From: a virus
DNA length: 47,432 nt
Reading direction: 5' to 3' (one strand)
Virus record (IMG/VR): IMGVR_UViG_3300044858_000480
Coordinates: 1-47,432 of that record
Below the pieces are notes generated by a model. The model ran no database searches. It was not told the origin of the DNA and saw only the letters and a list, made by a program, of their open reading frames with translations. Made by a program: the position numbers and the translations under genes. Below are positions 1 through 7,462 of the stretch, piece after piece. The first letter of the stretch is position 1. Each line of letters begins with the position of its first letter.

Positions 1-117
1 AGTCATATAGGGATCTCCATCATGAGTATTACAAAATGGTTCTGTTATCCATCCCCGATCAATTCCATTATTAATCCATATTTCAAACTCTAATTCTTCT
101 GCTTTATCTATAGACAT
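1..117 (-). CDS. Small hypothetical protein, 3' end off the window
   Basis: Only the first 39 codons are inside the window. The reading frame opens at an ATG (117..115) with an AAGGA ribosome site about seven bases upstream and stays open to base 1. It begins 9 bases after the stop of the HslV-like gene, so it is the next gene of the same operon. The visible peptide is acidic and Trp-containing, with a Cys-Asn-Thr-His-Asp-Gly stretch near residue 29. I recall similar small proteins with this motif in actinobacterial phages, but no function is known to me. Coding status is well supported by the ribosome site and tight spacing. The function is unknown. Confidence 0.65.
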   Translation of the reverse strand, partial: MSIDKAEELEFEIWINNGIDRGWITEPFCNTHDGDPYMT

Positions 118-126
118 ATTATATCC

Positions 127-651
127 TTAAATACTAACTGTATCAATTGGGCCCATACATGATGTTGAGAATTTAATTGCAGATGCAACTGCACCAATAG
201 ATCTTTTACGTGCGTCCTTTTGATTTTCTGTAGCAAACAAATATCCCATTGCATACGATGAGCCAGAACCCATTGTAAGATATTCATTGTTATATTGAGT
301 TAATGACATGTCTGCTGCACTATGTTCAAAGATTTCACCTTTAACGCAAATGATCATTCCAAAATCAGAATCTTTTGAAACGTCTACCCACCAATCATTA
401 TAAAAATCTCTAAGTTCTTTGATAAACTTTGTATACATAAATTTTTGTATATTGTTTCCAGTTGGAATAGATGGTTTAAAATTATGTCGAATGCGTTCGC
501 CATCCATACTGCCTGCATAACCGATAATATACGGACCTAATTGCCAAACTTTTGGCGTGGAAGATGCAAGCATCATATCATCATCAGATACACCACGTTC
601 ACCAGACATATAAATTTTATCTTCTTTACGAACAGCAACAATACAAGTCAC
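127..651 (-). CDS. Proteasome/HslV-like N-terminal threonine peptidase
   Basis: This 174-residue protein looks like an Ntn-hydrolase of the HslV/20S proteasome beta family, self-compartmentalising peptidases whose nucleophile is the N-terminal threonine. I chose the GTG at 651 rather than the ATG at 708. An AAAGGGG ribosome site precedes it, a consensus promoter lies inside the longer frame, and the protein then begins Met-Thr-Cys-Ile-Val-Ala-Val, so Met removal exposes Thr1. In mature numbering Gly16, Glu17 (Asp17 in HslV) and Lys33-Val34 fall at the family positions. A later Gly-Ser-Gly-Ser-Ser-Tyr-Ala matches the HslV GSGGxYA loop near residue 127. Mature length (173) is nearly that of HslV. 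No HslU-type ATPase is visible. The fold call is strong; substrate and partner are unknown. It heads a new transcription unit. Confidence 0.82.
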   Translation of the reverse strand: MTCIVAVRKEDKIYMSGERGVSDDDMMLASSTPKVWQLGPYIIGYAGSMDGERIRHNFKPSIPTGNNIQKFMYTKFIKELRDFYNDWWVDVSKDSDFGMIICVKGEIFEHSAADMSLTQYNNEYLTMGSGSSYAMGYLFATENQKDARKRSIGAVASAIKFSTSCMGPIDTVSI

Positions 652-679
652 AAATACCCCTTTGATAGCACCTAAATCA

Positions 680-708
680 ATTGTACCATCAGAGGGGTGT
701 CGTGTCAA
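680..708 (-). promoter_or_regulatory. Consensus sigma70-like promoter of the HslV-like gene
   Basis: Read on the minus strand there is a perfect TTGACA (708..703), exactly 17 bases of spacer, then TACAAT (685..680) preceded by TGG, an extended -10. Predicted transcription start is near 673, giving a leader of about 20 bases that carries AAAGGGG before the GTG start at 651. It is the best full -35/-10 match I found in the window, so this unit can probably be read by unmodified host polymerase. Confidence 0.8.
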
Positions 709-725
709 ACAACCCAGATTAGGAT

Positions 726-743
726 GTCCTATTTGTCCTATTT
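726..743 (-). repeat. Tandem 9-bp direct repeat upstream of the promoter
   Basis: The minus strand reads AAATAGGAC twice in tandem (743..726), and the adjoining bases make a small palindrome, TAGGA-TG-TCCTA, at 720..731 on the plus strand. The block overlaps the stop codon of the 96-residue membrane protein and ends 17 bases upstream of the -35 box. The position fits an activator or operator site, but no regulator is identified. Confidence 0.35.
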
Positions 744-1028
744 GCCCTTTTTATCTACCGCAGAAAATGCATTATTGATCTCTTGAATGGTAAGTTTTCC
801 GTCATCCAGAAAGCCCCTAGCGAGTCTCTCAACTACTGTTGCAACTCCTAATGTACCAGCCAAAATAACTGCTTCTACTGTGCTAATTCCTACTACTGCT
901 CCAGCACCTATTACGGATAGTCCTGATGCTGCGAAAACTGCAATAATACGCATAAGAATATTATTAATACTTGCAATTGCGCCAGATCCAACTTGGGTAG
1001 GCTCTTCAATTTGTTTTGCTCTTGCCAT
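738..1028 (-). CDS. Small membrane protein, holin candidate
   Basis: A 96-residue protein with a short polar N-terminus, two hydrophobic helices (about residues 20-43 and 46-66) and a charged C-terminal tail with an acidic turn (Asp-Asp-Gly-Lys-Leu) followed by a short helix. This layout is common for actinophage holins, which form inner-membrane lesions at lysis. The ATG has a GGAGGG site six bases upstream, and the gene starts two bases after the preceding 60-residue membrane gene, so the two are surely co-translated. No endolysin is adjacent in the window, so the holin role is inferred from topology and position. It could instead be another membrane accessory protein. Confidence 0.6.
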   Translation of the reverse strand: MARAKQIEEPTQVGSGAIASINNILMRIIAVFAASGLSVIGAGAVVGISTVEAVILAGTLGVATVVERLARGFLDDGKLTIQEINNAFSAVDKKGK

Positions 1029-1030
1029 AT

Positions 1031-1213
1031 TTAGCCCTCCTCTCTATTTCTTATTGGACTTGTGATTATCCAAAGAGTTGTAGTCGCTATGATTCCATAA
1101 CCAACTATTGTTTTTGCACTACCATCTAATACTACCCAGGCAATAAACATTCCAAGAAGGGTCCATGCCTGATCTATTAGATCTTTTATTATATTTTTTA
1201 TTATTCTTACCAT
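1031..1213 (-). CDS. Two-helix small membrane protein (holin-like)
   Basis: This 60-residue protein has an amphipathic basic N-terminus, two membrane segments (about 16-31 and 36-52) separated by a short Asp-Gly-Ser-Ala-Lys turn, and a charged C-terminus. The hairpin topology resembles small phage holins or antiholins. Its ATG overlaps the end of the secreted PA14 gene by 7 bases and has a strong GGAGG site. Together with the next gene it forms a pair of small membrane proteins, often seen as holin/antiholin partners. The pairing is inference. The coding call is firm from the ribosome site, overlap and hydrophobic pattern. Confidence 0.6.
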   Translation of the reverse strand: MVRIIKNIIKDLIDQAWTLLGMFIAWVVLDGSAKTIVGYGIIATTTLWIITSPIRNREEG

Positions 1214-3894
1214 TTTCTTCCTCCTCTTGAACCTGGTGAATTTGCTCCTGAAGAGCCTCCCCCAGAACTTCCTCCGCTACCTGAACCTCCTGTAGCGCCA
1301 CCTGCTGCTACTGCTGCTGCGTTAATTGCTGCACCTGTTGCAACAACTGTTGCCACAACCATATCTGTTGCTTCTTCTCGTTCTTCCTCAGTCATATCTG
1401 CACCAATACTTCCAAGGGCTGCTAATGCTGCTCCTGGGTCAGTAAATGCTGCTTCTAATAATGCTCCTGGGTCTTGAACTAATTCTATGTTTGCAGCAAC
1501 TTCAGCAGTAATAATAAGTGCGTTTCCATTTTCGTCAGTGCGTAGTTCTACTGGTGTTTCTGGTGGAAGATCTGCGTATGAAACTCCAGATGCCTGTACT
1601 TCTGCTGCAGATAGTGATTCTCCAGGCTTAAGATCTTCTAGTAATGCTTCAACGACAACTTCTTTTTGTTCTTCTGTTAATTCTTTTCCATCTTTTGCAT
1701 CTTCAAGTATTTCTTTTAACTCTTCTTCTTTTTCTTGTGCTGCCTCTTCTTCAGCCTTTGCCTCTTCTAATTCTTTTTCTTTGGCTTCTGCTTCTTCTTT
1801 GGCTTTTTCTTCTGCTTCTTTAGCAGCCTCTGCTTCCGCTTCTAATCTTTCCGCTTCTGCTTTAGCCTCTTCTTCAGCCTGTCTAGCAGCCTCTGCTTCA
1901 GCCTCTAATCTTTCAGCCTCTGCTTTAGCCTCTGCCTCTGCCTTGGCTTCTGCTTCGGCTTGTGCTTGTGCTGCTGCTTCTTCTGCAGCAATTCTATCTG
2001 CTTCAGCCTTTTGTGCTTCCGCTTCTGCTTGTGCTGCAGCCTGTTCTGCTGCTATACGATCTGCTTCAGCCTTAGCCGCTGCAGCCTCTGCTGCAATTCT
2101 TGCTTGCTCTGCTGCTACCCTTGCTTGTTCTGCTGCATATGCTTGTTCTGCAGCAACTCTGGCTGCTTCTGCAGCCTCTGCTGCCTGTCTAGCAATCTCT
2201 GCTAATCTTGCCTCTTCAGCGATTCGTGCTCTCTCTGCTTCTTCTGCAGCAAGAGTTTCTACTACTAAAGTTTGTGCTGCTGTTACATTTGTGTTCATTG
2301 AAGATACCGCATTTGTTACTGCAATTATTGCTGAGTTTAATTCATCTTGAGCATCTTCTAAATTTTCTTCTGCTTCAATAAGATCTTCTTCTGCTGTTTC
2401 AAGATCTGATTCTAAAATATCAAGTGTTGCCTGTGCAACCTGAAGGTTTGTTTGTGCTGTATTAAGTGCTTGAATTTGTTGTGGAGTTGCAGTAGATGTT
2501 GAAAACTCTGATCCAGGTATGACTGCCCATCCCAAGTTATCAGTATATCTAAGTAGACTTACTTCTGCTCCTCCACCATTTTCATAATACCAAAAATCTA
2601 AAGTCTTAGAAACTCCAGCAGTAGTCTGAATATCAGCAGTAGATCCTCCTCCACCCTTATCAAACCAGTCATTAATAACTAGTTCTCCATCAAGGTATAG
2701 TCTAGTACCATCATCTGCTGATGCTGTTATGTACTGTGTTCCAGTGTATTGTGGTGTCCAAAGTCCTTGCCATCTTACTTGAAAATCTTCTGTAACAGTT
2801 GTAGTTGTTTGAGTAGTTGCAGACACATTGTCTACTCCATAATAATCCCAGTTGGCAGGAATATTTATTGTTGCAATAGTTTTTCCTGTTGGTGCAGTAA
2901 TTGTTTCTTGATGAACATAGTTTGGGTATTCTTGACTAACATTATGCTGAATACTAAAAGTACTTGTAGTTCCGTCAGTATATGTAACTACGGCATTATG
3001 ATCACCATTTTTAGCAAAAACCTGGAAACTTGCAGAGGTTGTGTTTGCTGGCATAGTTATAAGAGTATCTGCAGTTGAACCTATAAGTGTTAGAGAAGGA
3101 TCTTGTCCAGGACCAGGGAATCCAATTGATCCTATATATACATTATTATTATTTGCAGTAGAAACAGGGGTTCCGTTTACTGTGATTCCAATATTAGTAT
3201 TTAAACTATTTCCTGCAAAAGTTTCAGTAATTGTTGTTGTTCCACCATTGACTGTTGGACCACTACTACCCCATTGTTCATTAATACCATTTGTGTCTGT
3301 TCCAGTGTAAACCAAGTTACCACCTTGTGCAGGAGATGCATTAGTGCCTGGGTTATGATAGACAGTCATTGTCAATCCAGGGCTAGTGTTTGCATTTACT
3401 ACTGCAGTAGCAGAGTCTACTAAACTTATATTTGTTCCAACTACTGCTGTTTGTGAGTCCACTGCAATCTGAGCAATTTCAACATTTTCTTCAGCCTCAG
3501 CAACTAAAACGGTAGCGGAATCAACTTGAGCCACAGCCACAGTAGCACTATCTACTACTGTCTGAGCCTGTACTATAGAGGTCTGAGCCTGTGTGATAGT
3601 GGCTGTAATAGTTTCTGTAGGGCTTGTAATGGCTGTTGCTTGGGTTTCTATGACTGCCGTTGCAGTTTCAGCCTGATTTATAGCAGTCTGGGCTACATCA
3701 ATAGTGGCTGTTGCACTTTCTATTGTTACTGTAGAGCCAGCACTGATCACTACTGTGGATGTGTCTGAGTTAGATACCTGCACTGTTAACTCATCAGCAT
3801 GAGCCATTTCTGCAGAACTAAAGATTAGCCAAATACCCACCAAAAAAGCAATTACCCCACTTTTTAGTAGGAGATTTTTAATAGAAGGCCACAT
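1207..3894 (-). CDS. Secreted PA14-domain surface protein on a long helical stalk
   Basis: An 895-residue modular protein. Residues 1-33 are a Sec signal peptide ending Ala-His-Ala before Asp34. Residues 40-165 are a Thr/Val/Ala helical segment. A PA14 domain, a carbohydrate-binding beta-barrel, begins near 172, is interrupted by a beta-sandwich module (about 220-360), and resumes at 368-465 with the family signature Ala-Asp-Asp-Gly-Thr-Arg-Leu-Tyr-Leu-Asp-Gly. Residues 470-735 are an Ala/Glu/Lys-rich helix or coiled coil with 21-residue repeats. A small folded region (740-835) precedes an Ala-rich hydrophobic helix (about 843-866) and a Gly/Ser tail ending in basic residues, which looks like a membrane anchor. 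I infer a host-envelope protein shown on infected cells, not a virion part. It follows a terminator and has its own extended -10 promoter. Confidence 0.75.
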   Translation of the reverse strand: MWPSIKNLLLKSGVIAFLVGIWLIFSSAEMAHADELTVQVSNSDTSTVVISAGSTVTIESATATIDVAQTAINQAETATAVIETQATAITSPTETITATITQAQTSIVQAQTVVDSATVAVAQVDSATVLVAEAEENVEIAQIAVDSQTAVVGTNISLVDSATAVVNANTSPGLTMTVYHNPGTNASPAQGGNLVYTGTDTNGINEQWGSSGPTVNGGTTTITETFAGNSLNTNIGITVNGTPVSTANNNNVYIGSIGFPGPGQDPSLTLIGSTADTLITMPANTTSASFQVFAKNGDHNAVVTYTDGTTSTFSIQHNVSQEYPNYVHQETITAPTGKTIATINIPANWDYYGVDNVSATTQTTTTVTEDFQVRWQGLWTPQYTGTQYITASADDGTRLYLDGELVINDWFDKGGGGSTADIQTTAGVSKTLDFWYYENGGGAEVSLLRYTDNLGWAVIPGSEFSTSTATPQQIQALNTAQTNLQVAQATLDILESDLETAEEDLIEAEENLEDAQDELNSAIIAVTNAVSSMNTNVTAAQTLVVETLAAEEAERARIAEEARLAEIARQAAEAAEAARVAAEQAYAAEQARVAAEQARIAAEAAAAKAEADRIAAEQAAAQAEAEAQKAEADRIAAEEAAAQAQAEAEAKAEAEAKAEAERLEAEAEAARQAEEEAKAEAERLEAEAEAAKEAEEKAKEEAEAKEKELEEAKAEEEAAQEKEEELKEILEDAKDGKELTEEQKEVVVEALLEDLKPGESLSAAEVQASGVSYADLPPETPVELRTDENGNALIITAEVAANIELVQDPGALLEAAFTDPGAALAALGSIGADMTEEEREEATDMVVATVVATGAAINAAAVAAGGATGGSGSGGSSGGGSSGANSPGSRGGRKW
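1804..2073 (-). repeat. 63-bp (21-residue) repeats coding the helical stalk
   Basis: Within the stalk of the PA14 protein two pairs of tandem 21-residue units are seen: residues 608-628/629-649, each beginning Lys-Ala-Glu-Ala-Asp-Arg-Ile, and 656-676/677-697, each beginning Ala-Lys-Ala-Glu-Ala-Glu-Arg-Leu. Twenty-one residues is three heptads, so units could be gained or lost without disturbing the helix register. The repeats are coding, not a CRISPR or origin. Confidence 0.6.
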
Positions 3895-3917
3895 CCTTTG
3901 CTATGTATAATAGTCTT

Positions 3918-3926
3918 ATTATATCA
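3918..3926 (-). promoter_or_regulatory. Extended -10 promoter for the PA14 protein gene
   Basis: The minus strand reads TGATATAAT (3926..3918) in the gap between the terminator and the PA14 gene. No good -35 lies 17 bases upstream, as expected for an extended -10 promoter. Predicted start is near 3911, leaving a leader of about 17 bases that ends AAAGG directly at the ATG. Confidence 0.5.
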
Positions 3927-3936
3927 TTTTGTTGCA

Positions 3937-3970
3937 ATAAAAAAGAGGGTTAGCGCTTGGCTAACCCCCT
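3937..3970 (-). terminator. Rho-independent terminator after the Ig-like surface protein
   Basis: An 8-bp perfect stem GGGTTAGC/GCTAACCC (3947-3954 with 3960-3967) and a 5-base loop is followed, reading on the minus strand, by CTCTTTTTT. It lies 14 bases beyond the stop of the 560-residue secreted protein and ends that transcription unit. Confidence 0.88.
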
Positions 3971-3983
3971 AATTTATAAAGTT

Positions 3984-5666
3984 TTACTTAGTTAAAAGTT
4001 TTACTTTAGCCTTTGGATTTTTCTTGTTCCACTTTGTTGCAAGTGAATTGTATTGCTTTACAAAAGCAGCACGATCAGCAATTGCCTTAGCCTTTTCTGC
4101 AGCAAGTTCTGCTCTAAGACTATCAAAAATTCCTTGCAGTGCTGTTACTTGTGCAACTAGTGCTGCAAGAGTAGCATTTGTGCTAGAAGAAGAATTTGAT
4201 ACCTTTGATGTTGCAGATACTGCTACCTGTCCAGCCAAAGGAAGTGAAGTTCCACCAGTTGCTGAAATTGTTACAGTATTTTCTGTCAATGGCATAAATA
4301 CCTTGTATGACTTAACTGTATCTGTATCAGTTGTAACTGATGTTGCTGTAAGAACATCTGAACCTGCACCAAATGCATAGGTTGAAGTAATTCCACCTGT
4401 TGCAAATAGGTTTGCGTGTGTCTTTCCAGATACTGGAAGACCTGCTGCATCAAGAACTTGTACCTTAATTGTTGCTGCTTCGCCTGGAAGATATGCTTCC
4501 TTATCAAATGTCAACTTAACTGTTGCTGCTGCTGATTCTACACGAGTAGATACTGGAGCAGACTTAATTGTTCCTGTTGCATTTCTAATTGTAACTGCAG
4601 CACTGCCAGCCTTAACGCCAGTGATTGTAAATAGTGCTTCACCATTTACGATTGTTGCTGCTGTACCTGAATCAGATACTGTTAAAACATCGGATGAGTT
4701 AGCATAAAGTGTTCCTGCTCCAACTGTTACGCCAGATGCATCCTTAGCAACTGCCTTTACAGTAGTTGCGTTTGCTCCAACTGCAATAACAGACTTAACT
4801 GGAGTTGCTGTAATTGTAGCAATGTCTCCATAGAATGTTACCTGCTCTGTTGCAAGAACTGTACCTGTAAGGGTTGTAAGAGTAATTGTTCCTACTCCTG
4901 CTGTACCGTCAGCAAATACACCAATGTAGTTGCCTGTAGGAATAACAATTGCACGACCAAGAGCAGACATTGTTGTAGCATTTGTGCCATAACCAATTAA
5001 GCCTGTACCTGATACTGTTGCAAGAATTGACTCGGTTGCTGATCCACCTGCTGCATTCTTAGGTGTAACAACGATTACCGCTGCTGCATCTGTTGAAGTA
5101 GTCTTTGGTGCATAGACCGAAGCATCTGCTGTTGCAGTTGTAACTTCGCCTGAGTTAAGAATTGAAGTTGTTGTTGAAGCAGAAGGAACAATGTCCGCTG
5201 CCTTAACTGTTACTGTCCATGCAACTGATGGACCAGTTGATGGCTTAGTTGTAATAATTCGTGCCTCATATGTACCCGCAACAGAAGGTGCAACCAATGA
5301 TACTGTAAACTTTGCAGTTACATATCCTGGTGTATTAACTGTTGAGTTAATGTCAGCAGAAAGGTTTCCTGCTGCAACTGCAACTGTAGCAGTTGTTGTC
5401 TCAAGTACTGTGAGTGTTGCACTCTTTGATGAGCCTGATGGCTGTGCAAACATAGCAGATAGCACAGTTGCTGTGTCTGCTGATGTTTCTGAAATAAATG
5501 ACAATGTAACTACTGCTGTAGCAGTCTCACCAGCAATGATTGTATCTGTAGCAGAGTCAATCGTTAGCGTTGGTGCGATTACAGCAGCACTTGTCGGAAG
5601 TGCCGATAGTACGCCAAAGGACATTGCTGCAGCGAGTCCTAGAGCGATTTTCTTAAATGAATTCAT
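3984..5666 (-). CDS. Secreted Ig-like repeat surface protein
   Basis: A 560-residue protein rich in Ala, Thr, Val and Ser. Residues 1-28 form a Sec signal peptide: basic start, hydrophobic core, cleavage around Ser-Ala-Ala. The body appears to be several beta-sandwich domains (roughly 30-157, 160-280, 281-376 and 380-488), the third resembling bacterial Ig-like (Big) modules. Residues 495-545 form a short coiled coil, and the protein ends in a Lys-rich tail. There is no LPXTG motif or C-terminal membrane anchor. An AAGGAG site precedes the ATG. The gene starts 20 bases after terl and ends at a strong terminator. The architecture resembles actinobacterial envelope or S-layer-like proteins, so I infer host surface modification and possible capture from a host. 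It could also decorate virions, but the signal peptide argues against that. Confidence 0.7.
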   Translation of the reverse strand: MNSFKKIALGLAAAMSFGVLSALPTSAAVIAPTLTIDSATDTIIAGETATAVVTLSFISETSADTATVLSAMFAQPSGSSKSATLTVLETTTATVAVAAGNLSADINSTVNTPGYVTAKFTVSLVAPSVAGTYEARIITTKPSTGPSVAWTVTVKAADIVPSASTTTSILNSGEVTTATADASVYAPKTTSTDAAAVIVVTPKNAAGGSATESILATVSGTGLIGYGTNATTMSALGRAIVIPTGNYIGVFADGTAGVGTITLTTLTGTVLATEQVTFYGDIATITATPVKSVIAVGANATTVKAVAKDASGVTVGAGTLYANSSDVLTVSDSGTAATIVNGEALFTITGVKAGSAAVTIRNATGTIKSAPVSTRVESAAATVKLTFDKEAYLPGEAATIKVQVLDAAGLPVSGKTHANLFATGGITSTYAFGAGSDVLTATSVTTDTDTVKSYKVFMPLTENTVTISATGGTSLPLAGQVAVSATSKVSNSSSSTNATLAALVAQVTALQGIFDSLRAELAAEKAKAIADRAAFVKQYNSLATKWNKKNPKAKVKLLTK

Positions 5667-5686
5667 CTTTCTCCTTGTTTGTTTGT

Positions 5687-7462
5687 TTATATTAAGTTGA
5701 ATTTATCTAGGAAATCCTTAACATCGTTAGGCATTTCCCGATTATCCAATTCTACCATACGCTGCTGCTTTTCTGCAAGTCGTGCTGAAGAACTCCACGT
5801 ATGGATTTCTATCTCTGTATTGTTAGTCTTTTGCGTGTGGGATATTGCTCCAAATACCGCCCCACAAACCGCATCAGCCAAGTCTTTTGATTTTTTACGA
5901 GGGTGATCTACCCTATTCCCCTTCATTATTTTTAATTCTGACATCTCTTCTAATAGTAAAGGAATCATTGGAATAGCAACACGCTCTTCATAAATCATCA
6001 TAGCCAGGTCTTCATAGTGTTTTTTAGCAACTGAGACTGTTTCTGTTTTAATTCCAACAGCCTGCAATTCATTTTGAATATCAAATGATTGCCATCTGTC
6101 AAATGAAACCATACCGATATTAAAACCTTCTCTACGCAAATTAATAATCCATTGTTTTACTTCAGATAAATTGACTGGTCCCTCTGCTCTTGGCTCCCAC
6201 CAAGCAACGGCATCAACAACAACTATGGGGGCCACCTGCTCATAGTCTTTAATAACTTGAATATTAACCCATTTATCAACATGTGCAATAGCAACAGCAC
6301 ACTTGTCATGTTTTTGTGCAAGGTCAGCATGAATATAATAAACTTTGTCTGGATCTGGTTTAAATGTTGCGTCAAACCTTCTAAATTGGTCTAACGGATT
6401 TCTAGTATTCATACATTTTTCTAACTTTTCTTTTTGCTTAAAAAAAGCATCTGAAGCATATGTTGGAACACATGCAAAGCGCATCATTGCATCTGCTAAG
6501 TCTGTATAAAAGGCTAATTTAAAATCATCTATTTTGCGGGTAGGATTTACTTCCCATGTAGGTCTTTTAAAAGCCAAAACCTTTGGAACTTTGTAAGAAA
6601 TGATGGAATCTTCTTCCCAGTTAATTTCAAACTGATTGTTTGGGTCATCGTGTGGTAATTCTTCATTCATAATAAAGACATGCTTTTTCTCTATTGTTTC
6701 TTTTTCTGCAATTACATCTTCATATCTTTTAGAGATAAAGTCTCCTTGATACCGTGGGAAAGAAAGTAAAACTACTTTTCCAAGATCTGGAAAACGAGAA
6801 TCCACAGTACCACGAAACGCTTTATAAATATTTTCTGCAGTTTTACCTTGTTCATTGCCAGTTCCAACCTCAGATGCAAAACCAGAAATTTCATCAAGTA
6901 CGGCAAGCAGCAAGTTCAAACCCTCATGTGATTCACGCTCTGAGTGACCAGAGTAAACGGTGATTGATTTATCAAACTCAACGCTATCAGCCTTTGCATT
7001 GTATTTACCTGCAAACCAAGGAGATTTTTCAATCTTTGTTTTAAAACCTTTAAAGAAAACATTCTTAGCCTGTTGTGCGTTAATAGCAACGTTAATTAAA
7101 TCTATCGCATCCCCGCTTGGTTTTCCGAAGTATCTTGCGGGATCTTTGAGACAAAGTAACTTATAAACAATGTAAGCACAAGCAACAGTGGAAGTAAAAT
7201 CTTTACCACTACCTTTCCCCAACTGTAAGATGATTTCGTTTTTTGTATATTTTTCATAATATCTAGCCCCCTCTACTGATCCATAAAGTTCCTGTAAGTC
7301 TTCTTTTTTGTATATCTGACTCATTGCTTCTACAATGTCATATTGAATAGATGATAGCGGTGGTTGTCCCAAATAATCAGAAGACTCAACAAATGTTTTT
7401 GCGTCTACTGGGATTTCTTCAAACTGATTTTCTTTTAATACTTCAAGAAAATCATTGAACAT
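5687..7462 (-). CDS. terL: Terminase large subunit
   Basis: A 591-residue DNA-packaging motor. The N-terminal ATPase shows a Walker A-like Gly-Lys-Gly-Ser-Gly-Lys-Asp near residues 82-88, where Asp replaces the usual Ser/Thr, and a Walker B ending Val-Leu-Asp-Glu near 188-191. The C-terminal RNase H-like nuclease has Asp in a His-Ala-Asp-Leu strand (about 379), a second Asp near 455 and a third near 527 (Lys-Asp-Leu-Ala-Asp-Ala). It packages concatemeric DNA into proheads through the portal. I favour the ATG at 7462; an in-frame TTG at 7471 is better spaced from the AAGGAG upstream, so the start is uncertain by three codons. It overlaps the small subunit by 11 bases. Its location after replication genes, far from the portal, is unusual. 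Confidence 0.9.
   Translation of the reverse strand: MFNDFLEVLKENQFEEIPVDAKTFVESSDYLGQPPLSSIQYDIVEAMSQIYKKEDLQELYGSVEGARYYEKYTKNEIILQLGKGSGKDFTSTVACAYIVYKLLCLKDPARYFGKPSGDAIDLINVAINAQQAKNVFFKGFKTKIEKSPWFAGKYNAKADSVEFDKSITVYSGHSERESHEGLNLLLAVLDEISGFASEVGTGNEQGKTAENIYKAFRGTVDSRFPDLGKVVLLSFPRYQGDFISKRYEDVIAEKETIEKKHVFIMNEELPHDDPNNQFEINWEEDSIISYKVPKVLAFKRPTWEVNPTRKIDDFKLAFYTDLADAMMRFACVPTYASDAFFKQKEKLEKCMNTRNPLDQFRRFDATFKPDPDKVYYIHADLAQKHDKCAVAIAHVDKWVNIQVIKDYEQVAPIVVVDAVAWWEPRAEGPVNLSEVKQWIINLRREGFNIGMVSFDRWQSFDIQNELQAVGIKTETVSVAKKHYEDLAMMIYEERVAIPMIPLLLEEMSELKIMKGNRVDHPRKKSKDLADAVCGAVFGAISHTQKTNNTEIEIHTWSSSARLAEKQQRMVELDNREMPNDVKDFLDKFNLI

Noticed and set aside
652-708. ATG start at 708 for the peptidase
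   Set aside because: The added codons contain a TTGACA-17-TACAAT promoter, there is no ribosome site before 708, and the extension would bury the catalytic threonine.
1700-2260. Repetitive block that looks CRISPR-like at first sight
   Set aside because: Units are 63 bp, in frame, degenerate at third positions and coding for helix repeats. There are no constant repeats with unique spacers.
1487-2350. Long plus-strand open frame, Ser/Ala-rich
   Set aside because: It is the antisense shadow of the Ala/Glu/Lys stalk of the PA14 protein; codon bias of the repeats removes stops. It has no ribosome site and no protein-like composition.
5191-5700. Plus-strand open frame opposite the Ig-like surface protein
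   Set aside because: Ala/Val/Thr-rich antisense shadow with no start signals; it ends across the real gene's signal-peptide region.
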